From NCBI GenBank assembly GCA_038373865.1, contig JAXGGA010001610.1, positions 62,001 to 126,000 of the forward strand: 64,000 nt of DNA, given 5' to 3'. A program made the translations under genes and the position numbers. The first letter of the stretch is position 1; the number at the start of each line of letters is the position of its first letter. This DNA is from Uloborus plumipes. Taxonomy: Eukaryota > Arthropoda > Arachnida > Araneae > Uloboridae. This document shows, piece after piece, positions 13,301 to 28,300 of this stretch. The notes under the pieces are model-generated. The model worked only from the letters and a program-made list of their open reading frames with translations, did no database searches and was not told the origin of the DNA.

Positions 13301-16300
13301 ATTTAAATTTCAAGACGACTACTTTGAGCTTGATTCGCACTAAAACGTATGAAATAAAATAAATATGATTTTTTGACAACAGTCAAAAATTTCAGTTTAT
13401 CTAATTAGCTAAAAAGATTGATTCACTCTAAAACATACAAAATACAAATATGCGGTCTTACCGCCTATTTTATCTCTCAAATTTTTAATTAGAATTTTCT
13501 TGTATATTTTAAAATTATTAAGCATATGAAGATATAATTAGATAAAATGAAATTTTTGACTGTTGTCATCAAGAAATCATATATTTATTTTATTTCATAC
13601 TATTTAGTGCAAGTCAAGTTCACAGAAAGTCTTTGAAATATATAAAAAATGATTTTTGAATTTAAAGTTTTTTCGTTTTATGATTTATTTGAGGTGAACT
13701 TTTGAAACACATTTGATACATTTAAATTTAACCCATTAATGCCTAGCGTCCCTTTTCAGGGAAGGTCCAAAAAGTATGCCTTAATTTTCCAAAAATGAAT
13801 ATTTCAACCAAATAATTGTGTTCAATTATTACTTTGGTATTGTTTCAATCCATTATTAGGGTGAATATCAGGAAAAGTGCTAATTTAAGTCACAGAGGAA
13901 TTTCCCAAGCAGTTCCAAATAAAAACCAAAAATTTTTCTTTTCCCATTCAGTAAACTGCGTCGCACATATAATCCATGACAAAATTTTCAGGTTTTACTT
14001 TAATTTGTGACAATAGAACTCGTTTTATTGCCTCAATGTTATGTCGGCAGCGCGTCACACATTCGAATCGCAAAGTTCAAAAAAATCCTGTGGATTATAA
14101 AACATCGCAGCAGAAACAAATACAAAAGAAAATAACGTGTTTTATGTTCATCTATGACGATTAACTCTTGAGCTTTAGATAAAATGAATTTAGATCGATA
14201 AAAAAAGCAATTTCTGCTTGTCACAAGTTTTCATAACATGACGAGTGAGCCAACTTCCGGAGTGATAAAATCTAAACAAAACATTTTTTGGCTCCAAAAA
14301 ATTACGCTGGGTGAAGCTCTAATATGTGATGTTTCAGTTCCGATAGAAAATTTTCACTTCGGCTGCATTAAATTACAGGTAAGATTTTTTCAATCTTGAC
14401 TTTTCTGTTTCTACCAAATGAAGTGTCATGTCGGCAGCGGAATTTAAGACACAAAATAAAGTAATTTTTCAATTTATTTTTGCATAATGGAGAATAAACC
14501 TATTGTCATGGACAAAATAAGGTGTTTTTATTTTCGAATCTTTAATTAGGAATGTTCAGCTATCATATTGCGGGAAATTTGTCATGTCGGCAGCGCCGAA
14601 GTAGAAGGTATTTGTTACGAAACTGATGCGTGCGTTACCGATGTTTTTTCGCAATTTTTTCTTCGTCTTATGAGTTTGTTGAGTTTTAAAGGACAAAGGT
14701 AGATTCAAGTGCATCGTTTTTCTTGCTAAATTTTCCCATTTTAGCAGTTTATTCATTGTTTTTTAAATGCTTCAAAAACATTAATTTTTCCGAAAAATTT
14801 GAGTTTTCAAACAAAATTATTGCTTTTTTTTCACCCTCTTTTCTTTTACATCAATATTCCGACCTTCGTTTCTAACTACTGCACCCAAAAATATAATTTT
14901 GTTTTAAAATGGAAAACTTAAGAACAGTTTAGTGAAAATCTCCCTCCCCCGCCAAACTCTGACTGTCTTGATCTAATTTCGTTTTTAAAGATTGTGTTAA
15001 GAATTTTATTTTATTTTTATTTTTAACTATTGACCTATTTATCTGTTTGAAAAAAACTTTGTCGCACTTATTTAGACTTTAACTAACTTTTAATTAGTCT
15101 CTAATTTTATTTATAAAACTAAAAAGCGTTCAGGCTCTGAAAATATTACTATATTCTAAATAATAATTATTTTATTTTTAAACATAAAAGGTAGTGAAAG
15201 TGTTTACTTTTGTGCACTAAGTGTAAAATCTGTAATATTTGTCAGTTCGGTAGCATTCTCATGTCGGTAACGCTCACAGAACACCCCCCCTAAAAGAGGG
15301 GTAAATGTTCACTTTGACCATGCCCCGAATTTTTAAAAAATATTGTTACTAATGTGTATTTGAAATACTCAATTAATTTAATTTTCTGAGTATCTTTAAA
15401 AATTGAAAATGCTACAAGGCAAAACCTTATAGCATCCTCTTAACGCTAAACAGCCACAACTGTTAAGTATGAGAAGTTTAGCGGTTTCCCTATTCGCATA
15501 CAACTTCCTGTTTACCGGAGCCTTGAAAATGCTAACCGCAACAGTACCGGAGGAATTCTTCCTTCCTGTTTGGCAAACTCCTGTAGCCAATCAGGAACTC
15601 AGCGGTAGTTTTAGTTCACGTTTTTGGAAGAATTATGGGGCGCTTGCCTCTTGCGCTGAGGTTTGCAGGATGAGCTAATAGTCTTCGAATACGTTTGCTG
15701 GGGGCTGGGTGGTTGCTGCCCAGTCCCCCAGAATCCTTTCTTTTTTTCACTTTTTGCTGAAGCCCTCAGAGAAAATTTTACTTTTATATGAGGAAGTATA
15801 CTTTAGCTGAAGATTCCTTTTGACGATGGTTTTCATTTTATATATGTTCGATGATATGAACTTCTTCTGAGAAATCTTGTGGTGATGCGACTTCATCACG
15901 TGATGTCTGAAAATTTGATCAAGACTCATTCTTTCCGTAAAAAAGTGGAAAATTCTGCAACTAGTGATGAATTCAGCTGTAGTCCGAACCCAACTCACGA
16001 ACTTATAAATATGGCTTCAAAGTGATAAATTCTGCAGCTAGTGATGAGTTCGGCTGCTTTCAGAACTAAATTCACTAACTCTTAGACACGTTGCAAAATG
16101 AAAAGGTCTGCAACTGGTGATGAATTCGGCAGAAGTGATTGAACTATAGTAATCAAGATATACCATCCGCGTAAGTGTTCATTCCCATGGGAACCCATGT
16201 TCTAATTATGGCCATTTCTAATATTTTAATTTAAGTAGCTACTTTCATTTATTATTTTGATGTTTAAATTGTTAAAATAAAATCAAGTGAATTTAAATCA

Positions 16301-19300
16301 AAGTGTGATTATTTGTCCATTGCATGATATGTATTAATTTAAGAATTTAAACATTATGAAGCACTTATTGAAATTAATTCAATTTGGTTTAAATAGTGAG
16401 ATTCTGGTGAAGTTTTAATCAATTCCTTTTACACAGCAATGTACTAACCACTATTGAATTAGATCACCATATCAAATTGGTACCTGTATACCAATCACGG
16501 TATCATAAATTGATACCGTTCAAGCACCACCATAACAGAAAATTTCCATGGTCAAATTGGCACTTTTCCTGATATTCTCCCATTAACAGATTGCAGCTCA
16601 TAACCATTATAAATTTGGGTTCTGTAGCCATTTTACTATGATCTTTATCAAGAATTATATCGTTTAATTTTCTTAACTTAAATGCTTTATCCTTTTTTTT
16701 TTTTTTTTTTTGAAGTTACGAAAAATACTCAAGGTAAATTTTGAAAGAAAATTATGTCAAAAATAATTCTTAAAAACACTAATTATTTGTTGTATTTAAT
16801 TACTTTTCCATAATGCATTTAGGTTATTTTTATTGTTTAGTCTGACTGTTGAAGAAGCCCTAAGCTGTTTCAGAAACTTAGCACTTCACCTTGATGAAGA
16901 ATTCAAGGATTGCATATGAATTTGTTGTTGGGAAGGGGGGGGGGCAGTGGTTGCAGATTTAATTTCAGAATTCCCTCGGCATACCAATTTTGATCTCTTC
17001 TGTGACAATTTATTTATGTCTGTCTTGCTCCTACTTTATAATTTGTCTCAGAAAGGTTTTGTGCAAGAATCGGATTGAAAAATGCCCATTAGCTAAAGTT
17101 ACATTGTTCAAAAAAGAAAAGAAAGGAAGTTTTGAAAAATTGTCGATGACAGGTAAAATAATATTACGTTGGTTCGGTTGAATAATAGCAATGTCGTAAC
17201 TATTGCATCGAATCTTCATGGAGTTTAGCCTATAGTAAAGGCTAAGCGATTGTTCAATAGCGAGAAGAAAGTAATTGAAATTGATGAATCAAACATGGTT
17301 GCTGAATTAAATCGTTGTATGGGGGGAACAGGTCCCATACATCAAAATATCGGGAATTACTGGTTTCTGATCGAATGTGAAAAATGGTGGTTTCCGCTCT
17401 TAAATTTTATTTTAGAAGCAGCTGTGCAGAAAGTGCCGGGTTGAGTTAGGTATTACAGGGAAAGTCGTTATACTGTTTTAAATAAGACTCAGGTAAGATG
17501 TGCCCATTGAGGTAAAAAAGCATATCGGATGAAAATGCAATGTAGGTTTGCACAACAAATGCCTTGCTGATTTTCATACTCAACAGCACCAATATGTTCT
17601 CTGAATCTACTTCCCAGTGTATGTTAATTGTTGCTTTTATTTCTTCTTATAAAATGTCTTTTAAAGATTATATCGTTGGCAGAAAAAATAAAATTTTGAT
17701 CAAAAAAAAAGTATGCACCCTGTGGTGCCTAGCGTCCCTTTTTAGGGACGATTTTTCTTTTTTTTAAATACAACAATTATTTTTTACATGATATTTTTTT
17801 AATTATTTTTCCTGTCCATCAAACGCTATTTGTAACCAGTATACAAAATATCTTTGGAAAAAAAAAGTCAGGCATTAATGGGTTAAAACCTTTCTTGTTG
17901 TAATATTAATCGGCACTCATTACCGCACATCGCACGTCCTTTCCAGAAGTCCATTCCAAACGTTTTTCCAGCTGAGAAGCCGGATGCTTTGTGCCAGCAG
18001 CACACTAACATCCTTACATAAGTGAAAACATTCATTAAAAAAAAAAAGCTTCGATTTTACTTATGTAATGACTAATGCTCAAAGTACGCAAATATATCAT
18101 TGCTTAGGTTTAACCTTCAGACTAATGTGTAAAATGTATTAACAAAACTTTCGTTTTAGAAATTTTTTTTTTCATTGTTTCTGTCAACAATTAAAAAGCG
18201 GAAGTGTAATAAATGAGAATCGCCCATTTAATGACACAATTTCTTAGATTTTTGTGACTTTTTATACAACATATGAATATATTTATTAATAACTGCTGAT
18301 ACCTACCCCCTCCTCCTTCATTTCTGGTAAAGTTATGTTAAATATCTATATTGCCCAAGCAGTCAAAATAACTTGCTTTGGCAATCTAGTTTATTTTTTT
18401 CAATTTTGCATTTCAAGCAAATATTTTTCTTTTTTATTGATCTAGGGCTATGTTGAAGAAGGTTCTGGAATGGTAGGATTATCATTAGGCGTAAGTTTCT
18501 TTGTTTACTTTATTTCTTGACGCTGTGCTTCTTTTTTTTTAATATTATTTGTTAAAATTTTATATGTAAACAATGTTTTATATGCCTTTACAATTTTCTT
18601 CCGCTTCATAAAAATTTAAAGACTAATATCTTTGAATTGCTACGATGAGTTGAAATCTTTACACAGAAGTCAATATGCGTTATATAGTATTAAATAGGCA
18701 GGGCAGTAGAGTAGGTTTCAAAGAAAGAATTTTTTTTTCGACCGCATACATCTTAAGTGGGACCTGTTTTTAGAGCAGTTGGGGGGGGGGGGGTCTTTTG
18801 AAGCATTATAAAAAGTTTTGAAATAAAATAAGTTTAAACTCATTGACCTTTTTGATCTTGGATTTTTACAAAAATTAGATTGGGTGTCCCACGTACCTCA
18901 TAAGGAGTAAGTTCGTGCCACGCACCTTTTATTTCAGTTTAGCTAAAAAAGGAGTAAATTGGTCTTAATAAAGTAGGTAAATTTTTAGCATGAAATATGT
19001 TTTGCCAAAGCGACCATGAATGAGATGGTTGACTGATGAGAAACTGGCATTCAAACCTTTTTTTAAAAAAATTATAAAACAAAAAACACAAGTCCATTTG
19101 AAATTTATTGAAAGCTTATAGGTATATATTTTAGCTTTTCACAGAAATCAGTGTGGAATAAGCATAATGCATTTAATAGAGATCAATTTTCCTAAATTAA
19201 CAAACATTATAAATTGAAAAGAAATTGGAACCACTAAATGACAGTGTCTATTTAAAGTTGGCTGACAGTCATCATTACTATATTCTCAGTAATAATTCCA

Positions 19301-22300
19301 ACATCTGCATCAGTCCAGTACAAAATGTCGCTTTTTATTTTTTGTTTTAAACTCAGCAGTATTTTTTTCATTTGTATCATCAACTTCCAAAATTAGAGCG
19401 ACATATTACTTTATGGTTTTCTTCAATGTTCTATGACCTGTCAGAAAGTTTCATGACGTCCAACAAAAGCCATATTGTATATTTCAGTTTCAGGACGGGG
19501 ACACTTACATTAACAAAGCCTCTTACATAGAGCATATATTTTTTTAGTTATAGGCAAATTGTTCTATAGTTGGAAAGTTTACTTGGCAAAAATTATGCAC
19601 GGCAGTCTTTTATAGTTTTTTTCTTTTTTAACTCAATATGACATTTCTTTCCTACAATAAAAACAGATAACTATTACTACAAACTTTCAGAAAATCTGTT
19701 GACACCAGAATGATATGGAGAGGATACTTCCCACGGAAAGTTTTCTATGTCAATGTGATTGTAAATAAGTTGCCGGAAGTTATCCATGTAATATATTTTT
19801 TTCTTCGTTGTTCCATTTTAGTTTCATTCAAACAAAAATTTCAGGCTCTAAATTAAGCTTCGTACTGAAAACCTATAAAATTCAGTTTGGCTTAGTTTTA
19901 CTTCAAATATTTGTATTTTGCTTAATTTATAGATAAGAAACTTTCCACACTTTAGATAATAACAATGCTCAGGTGAATATCCCTTCTCTTGCATTGTGAT
20001 AAATGAAGTACGTAAGTTTTTCAAAAAGTAAAGCAGCAAGAGCTCTAAAGGATGTCCAGATTCTGTGTATGAATAAAAATCACGCTAGCGGTAAAAAAAA
20101 AAAAAATGAAGCTTTCAAATGGTGCCGGTAGACGGAGATGGTTATCCTTTATCAGGACAAAGTGTCAGTTACAAGGTAGCTGCGTTGACGGAAGCATGGT
20201 AAACTCTAAATTTTGCTCATTACTGAGTTACGCTGGGTCGTTTGCGAAAGCCGCAAACAACCTGGACTGCTCAAAACAGGGTTTTTGATGTTGTACGATA
20301 ATGCCCGACGGCATATAGCAGAGACTACGGGCAATTTCTTACAGCCTTTTCGGTGGGAGGAATTGGACTACCTTCCTTGCAGCCTCGATCTCTTTCTAAG
20401 TGATTTCAATCTCTTTAGACCTTTAAAGAAACACTTGGGTGGTCAGAATTTCAAAACCAATGCTGCTGTTCAGCAAACCGTCGTTACGTGGTTTCATAAC
20501 CTTATCGATGATTTCTTCTATGCCAGTTTCGATGATTTGGCTTACCGCTGGAACAAATGCCTCCATAAGTATAGTGACTATGTAGAGGATTAATCTGTAC
20601 CTTCGCCCAATTATATTATAAATGTTTGCGTTATTCCTGAATAAATTTTTGGCTGCATGGGGCTTGTGACTTTACTTTTTGAAATCCCCTTGTAATAGGG
20701 CAGTGGCAGAACTTAAAAATGGTGTCCTTTTATTGCGTCACAAAAACGGATGATGAGAGGTTGGGCACCCCCTTCTCTCCCTCCACGAAAAACCACCTTG
20801 GAGAATCATTGATTTAAAGCAATTTCTCACCACGCATGCGTGAGAGATAGCAATTTAAAACTCTCAAAATTTCATCGTCAAATAAAATTTTCACCTTTAA
20901 AAAAATCCAGTTAAATATCAAAAACATTAAAAATTTATTATCAACGTAATGAGCCGCATTTCAATAATTCTAGCATAGGCGACGAATCGTAAAGGACCGT
21001 TTACAAAAAATGTGTTCCATCACGAATCCCACCGAGTGATTCCAGGCAAGTATTGCAAATTTGCGAGCGATTCCATAAGAGTTTTCGCCTACTCGAGACT
21101 AGTTGAAATGCTTCTCATTAGCTCGCTGACACCTTTAAGTTTTTATTATGTTCAACTAGATTTTTTTTGTATGATGCCAAATCTATTCATTCTGAAAGTC
21201 GTGTCATTGGCGAGACAAATTTAATGCCACTCACGATTGAAATGTCATTTTCTATGCAAATCATCGAAAAATAGTAGCTGCAAATAATGAATTTCATAAG
21301 CAGCTTTTGCGAGAGAAAGTCTCAAAACAACGAAAAGTATCATCAAGCATATGCTAATTTTCGTTGTTTTAACATTTGGTAGCCTGATTTCATCTTCAAA
21401 CGAACATATTGCAAGAACAGGCTTTCGGTCAGATGACATTACTATTAGTCTGTGGAGTTAGCGACAAAAACAGCCGAAATATTTCACTTCTGGATACCAG
21501 TGTGAAAATTGGTACAGAGCTTATGTACATATATAAGAACAAAAAATTGCCGGGAGACACTTGATCAGGGGTCATGAACTCCCGTGATGACGTCATCAAG
21601 ATGGCCGCTTTTACAGGTAAATACGTTCGTTTAATTGCTTAAAACTCCATCATAGATTGAAATATTGCAAAACTCAAATGTATCATCTGAAAGCTCTTTG
21701 AAAGATCTATTTAGAAAGGTTTAATGTTTCTTTCTGAGGTCAAGGGCCCACCTATAATGACGTCATCAAATGGCCGCTTTTACAGGTAAATACGTTTAAC
21801 TCCATCTAAAACTCCATCATAGATTTAAATATTTCGAAACTTAACTATATCATCTGAAAGCGCTTTAAAAGATCTATTTAGAAAGATTTAGTTTTCTTTC
21901 TGAGGTCAAGGGCAGTGGCGGTGCTAGCTATGGGGCAGGGGGGGCAATTGCCCCCCTGTCGGAAACGTCTCGCCCCCCCATCGGGGAAAATTTAACTTCG
22001 TCGGGAAAATTTTTCCGACGATCAAATTTTCCGTCAGAAATCTTTGTGCCGAAAACTTTTCCGATTCCGACAGATCAGTAAAATTATTGCAATAAAATCA
22101 TTCAACTGAAAAAACTTTACTTTTTTCTTAAGATATTCTTATTATTTGACAAAATATGCAATCCCAGACTAATTTGGAACACGAGAACCTTCAGGACTCG
22201 TTCTGCTGGAGAAAGTTATTTTTGTTCAAGTGGGAAAGGAAAATTTTCGCTTTTCTTTTTCAAACCAGCAGAGGTCCGCACCCGCAAATCGCCAGCAGGG

Positions 22301-25300
22301 TGGCAAGTTCTTTCTGAGAATCTGAGCTAGACACGTGTTTCTCTCAGGGCCTTTGCCACCAACTGCAGAGAAGGGGTGGGTGGTTAGGGGACGTAAGACC
22401 CGACGACTGTGTGAAGAAAGGAAAAGACATCTCCCCCTCTCAGGACTCCGGAATAGCGAATTTTCATCCAGGGTTGGGGGAAATGCATCGCCAATCACTA
22501 TTGTATGATGTGCATCGTCAGACAGTTTTAATTAGTGTAACAGGTGTCGTCGGTCGAGGGGGGGGGATGATTTTTGGCGGGAGCTCGAAGGCTTCGGCTT
22601 CAGAAAAGTAAAAAGAGCATACGAAAGAAAGACGTTTTCGTCGAAAGAATTTTTTTCCTGTCGTTCGTATCCGCTGGACTTTCTCTCCATCATCGGATCA
22701 GGGTATGGATCTCCTGTTGTCCTTGAACCCTATGATAGGTAGACTGAAACGTTTTCCTTCATCAACAAGGTAACAAACAGAAATTATTTTGGTTTGCTTT
22801 TAATTTTCTTTTTTTCATTAAAATGCATGTGTTCATTTTAAAATACATGTCAATAAATGGGAAGCATATATCTATAAATCGTAGCAAACGCTTTAATTAA
22901 CTGTCGCATTATGAGATTACCGTTATATGATTTTTCCATTAATCTATTAAATAATAGTAGCAGGATGTAACTGCTGTTGGTTGTTTGTAATGCTTTTATA
23001 ACATTTGATCTAAAAGAAAAAATAAATTGCACCTACATTAATTTTAAATGTTTTACCGTGCATACAAAAAAAAAAAAAAAAATAGTTTCTTGCACTTTAG
23101 AAAACATTTTTTCTTTTCTTTGGTTCGAATTTCAAGCAAATAGGTAAACAAATGGAATCACACTGTTGTGCAATTCTTTAACACAAGGCCGTTCTCCCGA
23201 TCCCCTGCCAGTTTTCCAGATAAGGAGTCGTCAATCTTATTTTGGTGTAGTCCAGTTTGCCATGCTGATAAAACCCTAATCCCATTGTGTCGATCACTGA
23301 ATGCATCCCCCGTGGAGCGTTCAAAATTCGGAAAGCAAGACCAGTTGTCCGCCATTTTTGACCACCATCGTAGGAAAAATTATTGCTTTACGCCAAGTAA
23401 GCGATAAAAGACATTTGATGGAACGACGCCAAAACAACGTGCTGTTACAGGTGGGGCGCTCTTTCTGGAACGAGACTAATAAAAAGTTATAACTACGATA
23501 AGTAGGAAAGCAAACAGTTTGAACTTCCGCTGAATATTGGAAAAAATAATATGAATATTTCTAATTATAATGGTGCTAAGTTCTTATGTTTTGCATATTG
23601 TTCACTTTAAACACATGAAATTCATTACAATAAAATTCAATATCACGTGCCGCCGATAATTCGTTTGAACTTTTGTAATCAAAAAAAAAAAAAGTACAGT
23701 GTGTTTTAAAGCTCATGTCATTAAGCGCAAAGAAGTATTTGACTTATCAGGCATTATGTCCCCCCCCCCCTCCTATTCATTGTATTACAGTACTGAGAGA
23801 CTTTCGCTGTTTAAAAAATCAAACTTGTATTCTCTCAATGGTACCTACATTGTACAAGTCGTAAGTGAAAAAAAAAAAAGCTACAGTATATTCTTTTTTG
23901 AAGAATGTCAAGTATTCAAGCTGTACAGAAACTAAGTTTAAAAAAGCAACCGGCCAGGGAGAGGGGAACATAATTCACAAAATAGTGTTAATAATGCAAT
24001 TCTTGTAAGTACACCTCCCCCCCCCCCACCCATATTCTTGACATGATTTCCGTGGATTTATAGATGAGCATTAAGACAATGGAAATAAATGAAGTGTTAA
24101 CTGCGCGTATGAAGGCATAATTTCGGTAAAACAAAGAATATATTTTTGTACAGGAAATAAGCATTGAATTGCTTATATTGAGGACCCGATTAAGTTAAAG
24201 CGATGCCCAGGTTATGTTGAAAATTCGTATTTTCCCTCAAAAGACAATCCCCCCTCCCCACCAATTAATATAGATGCGATACATAAACAAATATTCATTT
24301 ATAGATTGTACACTAATAATCCGAATACATATTGATGCTGCCCCATCTCTTTGTATCCTCTCACAAGTAGCTGTATTTAAACTTTGTTTTTACAATTTAG
24401 GAAAAAAAATCTAGTACTAAATATTTATAATAAATTGGATATTACAACCTTGTAAAGCATTCAGTCAGGCAATTATAATAAAAACAAAAACAAAAAAAAA
24501 AAAGAAAAAAGAAGAAGAAAGCTGAACCTTTGAGTAAATGCAGAATCCTGTAGAGTAGTTTTTGAGCTATTGATAAAATAAATTATAATTAAAACTTCCT
24601 GATTAAAGATTTTAGATTTCAAATTTAGTATTAGGCAACAATTTTTAGAAGTATTTCCAAAATCGGGAGAAGTTTAATACAAAAAGAAGTATTAATAAAA
24701 TTGTATAGAAAATATAATAATGAAATAGTAAATAGCGCGGCATAAGTCGAAAAATAAAACATTTGCATAATATTTAAACATTGTTGAATGAATGTTTTTA
24801 ACCAACAACAAAATTAACATTGTTTTATTTTGTTCCCCTTAAAATACGGTGCTAAATTTCAAATCTAGGGAGCAGTGCTTTAATTTTCACTGTTAATTGG
24901 ATATTAGCATTAAAGTATTAAAATTTTAAATAAACTTCAGTCAGAACAGCGTTTTTATTGCTGTCATTATAATAGAGTTGTTTAAAAAGAAACAAAGGAA
25001 AAAAAAAGAACTGAAAGTAAGGAAGCTTATTTTCCTACGTATTAAAGAGGCCACGTGCTACGTGTAATCAAGATTTTTTTTTAGGTTGATTACTCATTAT
25101 TTAGAAAAAATGCCTTCGTGCTTCACTTTGAAAGGCTGTGCACTAATTCTTATTTTAAAATTGATTAAAAATGTAGTAAACTAAAAGCAGATGCTTATAG
25201 ATTGCTTCGGATTGCACATAACGACTAAAATGACGCGCACATATTTACCACAAACAAACGACCGTCGAAATCTTGGGCGAACAGTGAACCGCATTTTTAA

Positions 25301-28300
25301 AACAATGAACAGTTTCAACTTTTTTTTATTTTTTTATAAGTTTTTCTTGGATTCCCCCCCCCCGTACTTGCTGTTATTTTAGTCTGGATTGCACGTAGCA
25401 CGTGGCAAAATATGCCACGCGTTACGTGTAATCCAGATTTTTTTTTGATGAGACGAGCACAGTATTGGAAAAATACCTTCGTATTTCGGTACGAAAGGTT
25501 GTGTTATGTTTTTTTTTTTAGAACTTTATTTAAATTGTGGTAAAATTAAAGCAGATGCTAAGAGATAGCTTTAGATTGCTCACAACACACTAAAATTGCG
25601 TAAGCTTATTTATTACTTGCAAACGAACAAACTCATGTAAAACGACCTAAAATACTATACATTTAACATCTTCGAACTAAATGTATATGAATTAAAGTAT
25701 GTAAATTAAATAAAAAATTTAAATTTTGCATCTTTGGCTTTGAAAAAAATAGCAATATCAAATCAAATTAAAGCTTACTGTATAGAGTCAGATTGAAGCT
25801 GTTCATCAGGAGCTGAATTACATTTGTTTTTTTTTTCCTCTGAAAATTTCAGAACGCTACTTTTTCCGAAAATTTAAAATTCGAGAATTTCTAGTTGTTC
25901 TCTAGACTGGAAGTTTGTTTCTAAATGTTTGTACGTATCTAGCGATTTTCTCGACAAGATTGGCGGTTAGTATGTCTATTCTTAGAGTGAAAGTTGAAAT
26001 TTCATTTTTAATATTTTCAATCATGCATTATGTCTAGAATGTGTCTTAAGGGTTTTTTTTTTTTTTTTCAATACTCATTACGCCTTTCCAAAGCTTAAAT
26101 TTTTACTTAATACGATATAAAAAAACCAATTTTGACAATTCATTTGTTCAAAAAAAAATTTGTAAAGGTCTTTTTTTAGTAAAAAGTCACTTTTTCCTAC
26201 AAAAACCAAAAGTTTCCTGAAAACTTTTAGTGCTCACTTCTTCACACTAAAAAAAAGAAAAAAAAATGTGTTTATCTCTTCGTTACATACCGCAAAAGTA
26301 TATGACCCTCCAAAATTGGAAACAATCATATAAAAACATGATTTACAGTTAAATGATTCACATCCTCCTTCCCCAAAAAACGTGATTTTTGACACATAAC
26401 TTTAGTACATCATTGTTTAAAACCCACATATTGCATTTACACTAGCTTTTAGACCTTTTTATCACAGCAATATAACCATTTACCATATTTGCCAAGTTTC
26501 AAATGTTTTTAGTAATATTTTTCCTCACAACTGTTTGCGTAAATGAAAACTTCGAAAACGTGTTTTGCGACACTTAGATAGTCCCAATTTTCCTCCCAAG
26601 TTCCCCTTTCTAAACTTGGAAAAAAAAAATTTAATCAATGAATTATTTAGAAAACTAAGAAAGACAAAATAAATTTCTTTAAAGGTAGTGCATTTGCATT
26701 CATTAAATGTCTTCTAGTTTTCTAAGTAATTCATTGATTAAATTTTTTTTCCAAGTTTAGAAAGAATAATATTGGGACTAGGGTAAGTGCTCCAGTAGTC
26801 GGCCAGTCTCCAGTAGTCGGCCACAATGACATAAAACTCCTCATAAATAGTACATTTTTAATTAAAAATCAGATATGGCGAATTCACAGATTCATGTACC
26901 TATCAACAATCATCAACCAGTGGCAGTTAAGTTTTGGGTACTTTTTTTGAATTAGTAATGAGTCATTTCATTTTGAATGGTGTGCCCATCATCCAAGATT
27001 GCGATTCTGCTTATTTTTCAGCTAAGAGGACACGTCTTCTTAAAATGGCCAATTACACTTATTAATTTAATTCTACTATAAATTTGAGTGATTTTTATCT
27101 TAATGGAATGTCTAACATAATGTTTCAATGAAAGAGCGAACTCCTGGTTAGACTCGATTATTTTTTAAAGGGGTGGCCGACTACTGGGTACAGAATTCTT
27201 CTGCATTTCCAATAGTCGGCCATGGTAGGCCGACCACGGGTTCTAAGCAGTTTGGATGATTTATCCAGTAGTCGGCCACATACTTAATGCAGCTTTTCAT
27301 TCTTAATATGGGTTCATCAAATGAAAACTAAATTAACTTATTGAAATACAGCGACAATTTAACTGTTTTGAGTAAAAATACCTTTTCCAAAGCTTATTTT
27401 TCTTGAAAAATAGTAATTAAGTTAAATGTCTTAACTTCTTTTGACCACCATTTCGACATTTTATTGCTTCTAGTGTTGTAAATTTAATTGAAAATTCTAA
27501 AAAAGAGATTTTTAAATACGCATACGTTGAGTTAAGATTATAAGTTTTAATACTCATCTACTTGTTATCCAATAGTGTTTTAATAGTTTTTCTTATCAAA
27601 TTTTATCTTAAACTAATGAAATTGGCGAAACGAGTGATTTGACTTCTATTGATACTTATTCGGCAGTTAATAAACATTCCCCAATTATAGGAGATAAGAT
27701 GCATTACTTCAATAGTCACATAGGCTCAAGTTATTTAATGAGTGCCAGGCATGTAGTTATTCTTTCTTTTGCTATTATGCTTAATATTTTGCTTTAACAA
27801 AGGTTCAAGACCCCTGTGCTCTATTTAGGATAATGGTTTCAAATGTTGGTACATTTTCACTAATGATTCTCCCCAAATGTTTGACTTCTTGAGTTTTCTT
27901 CGCTAGAGGATTAGAGTTGTACCGGGTTAATTTCAAAACTACATGGTTACATTGTTGCAAACTAAATTTTGGTTTGTTTTCAAGGTTATTCCTTGTTTAC
28001 TAATATTCTTGTCTAAAGCTGTAAGATTACTTTCATGACATCCCGAGTTCCATTTACTTCCTTATTTCATCTTACTTCAATTAGTTTAAAACAAATAAAC
28101 TTGATTCAGTGAAACATTCTTTGCTAGATGAAGCCTTGATGGAGATTCCTTTCAGAGCATTTTTGAATGTATTTTTACTTGCACAGTTTTGGTAGCAATT
28201 ATTTCTGAAAATACAGTTTTAGTTTTATGTTCCGTATGTCGAAATTCCGTTCTAATGAATGTGAACCAGTTAAGTGCGTCTGAATGTGAACCAGTTAAAT

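Larger units (their letters stand above)
13732..17882. mobile_element. piggyBac-like element, 4.15 kb, no transposase
   Basis: TTAA lies at 13728-13731 and 17883-17886. The termini are CCCATTAATGCC on the left and GGCATTAATGGG on the right, exact inverted repeats. TTAA duplication and ends starting CCC are piggyBac hallmarks. A direct repeat of TAGCGTCCCTTTT with AGGGA lies near both ends (about 13744 and 17729). No transposase frame was found; the interior seems composite and includes repeats at 14041-15272 and 15953-16135. Confidence 0.78.

Noticed and set aside
20695..20815. Possible hAT end CAATGATTCTCCAAGG (reverse strand)
   Set aside because: Only one weak end is visible and the first bases depart from the usual CAGTGGTTCTC; too uncertain to call.
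22226..22610. Open frames on both strands in a somewhat GC-richer patch
   Set aside because: No domain, no splice sites that join them to a gene, and they lie inside the 11.3-kb transposon.
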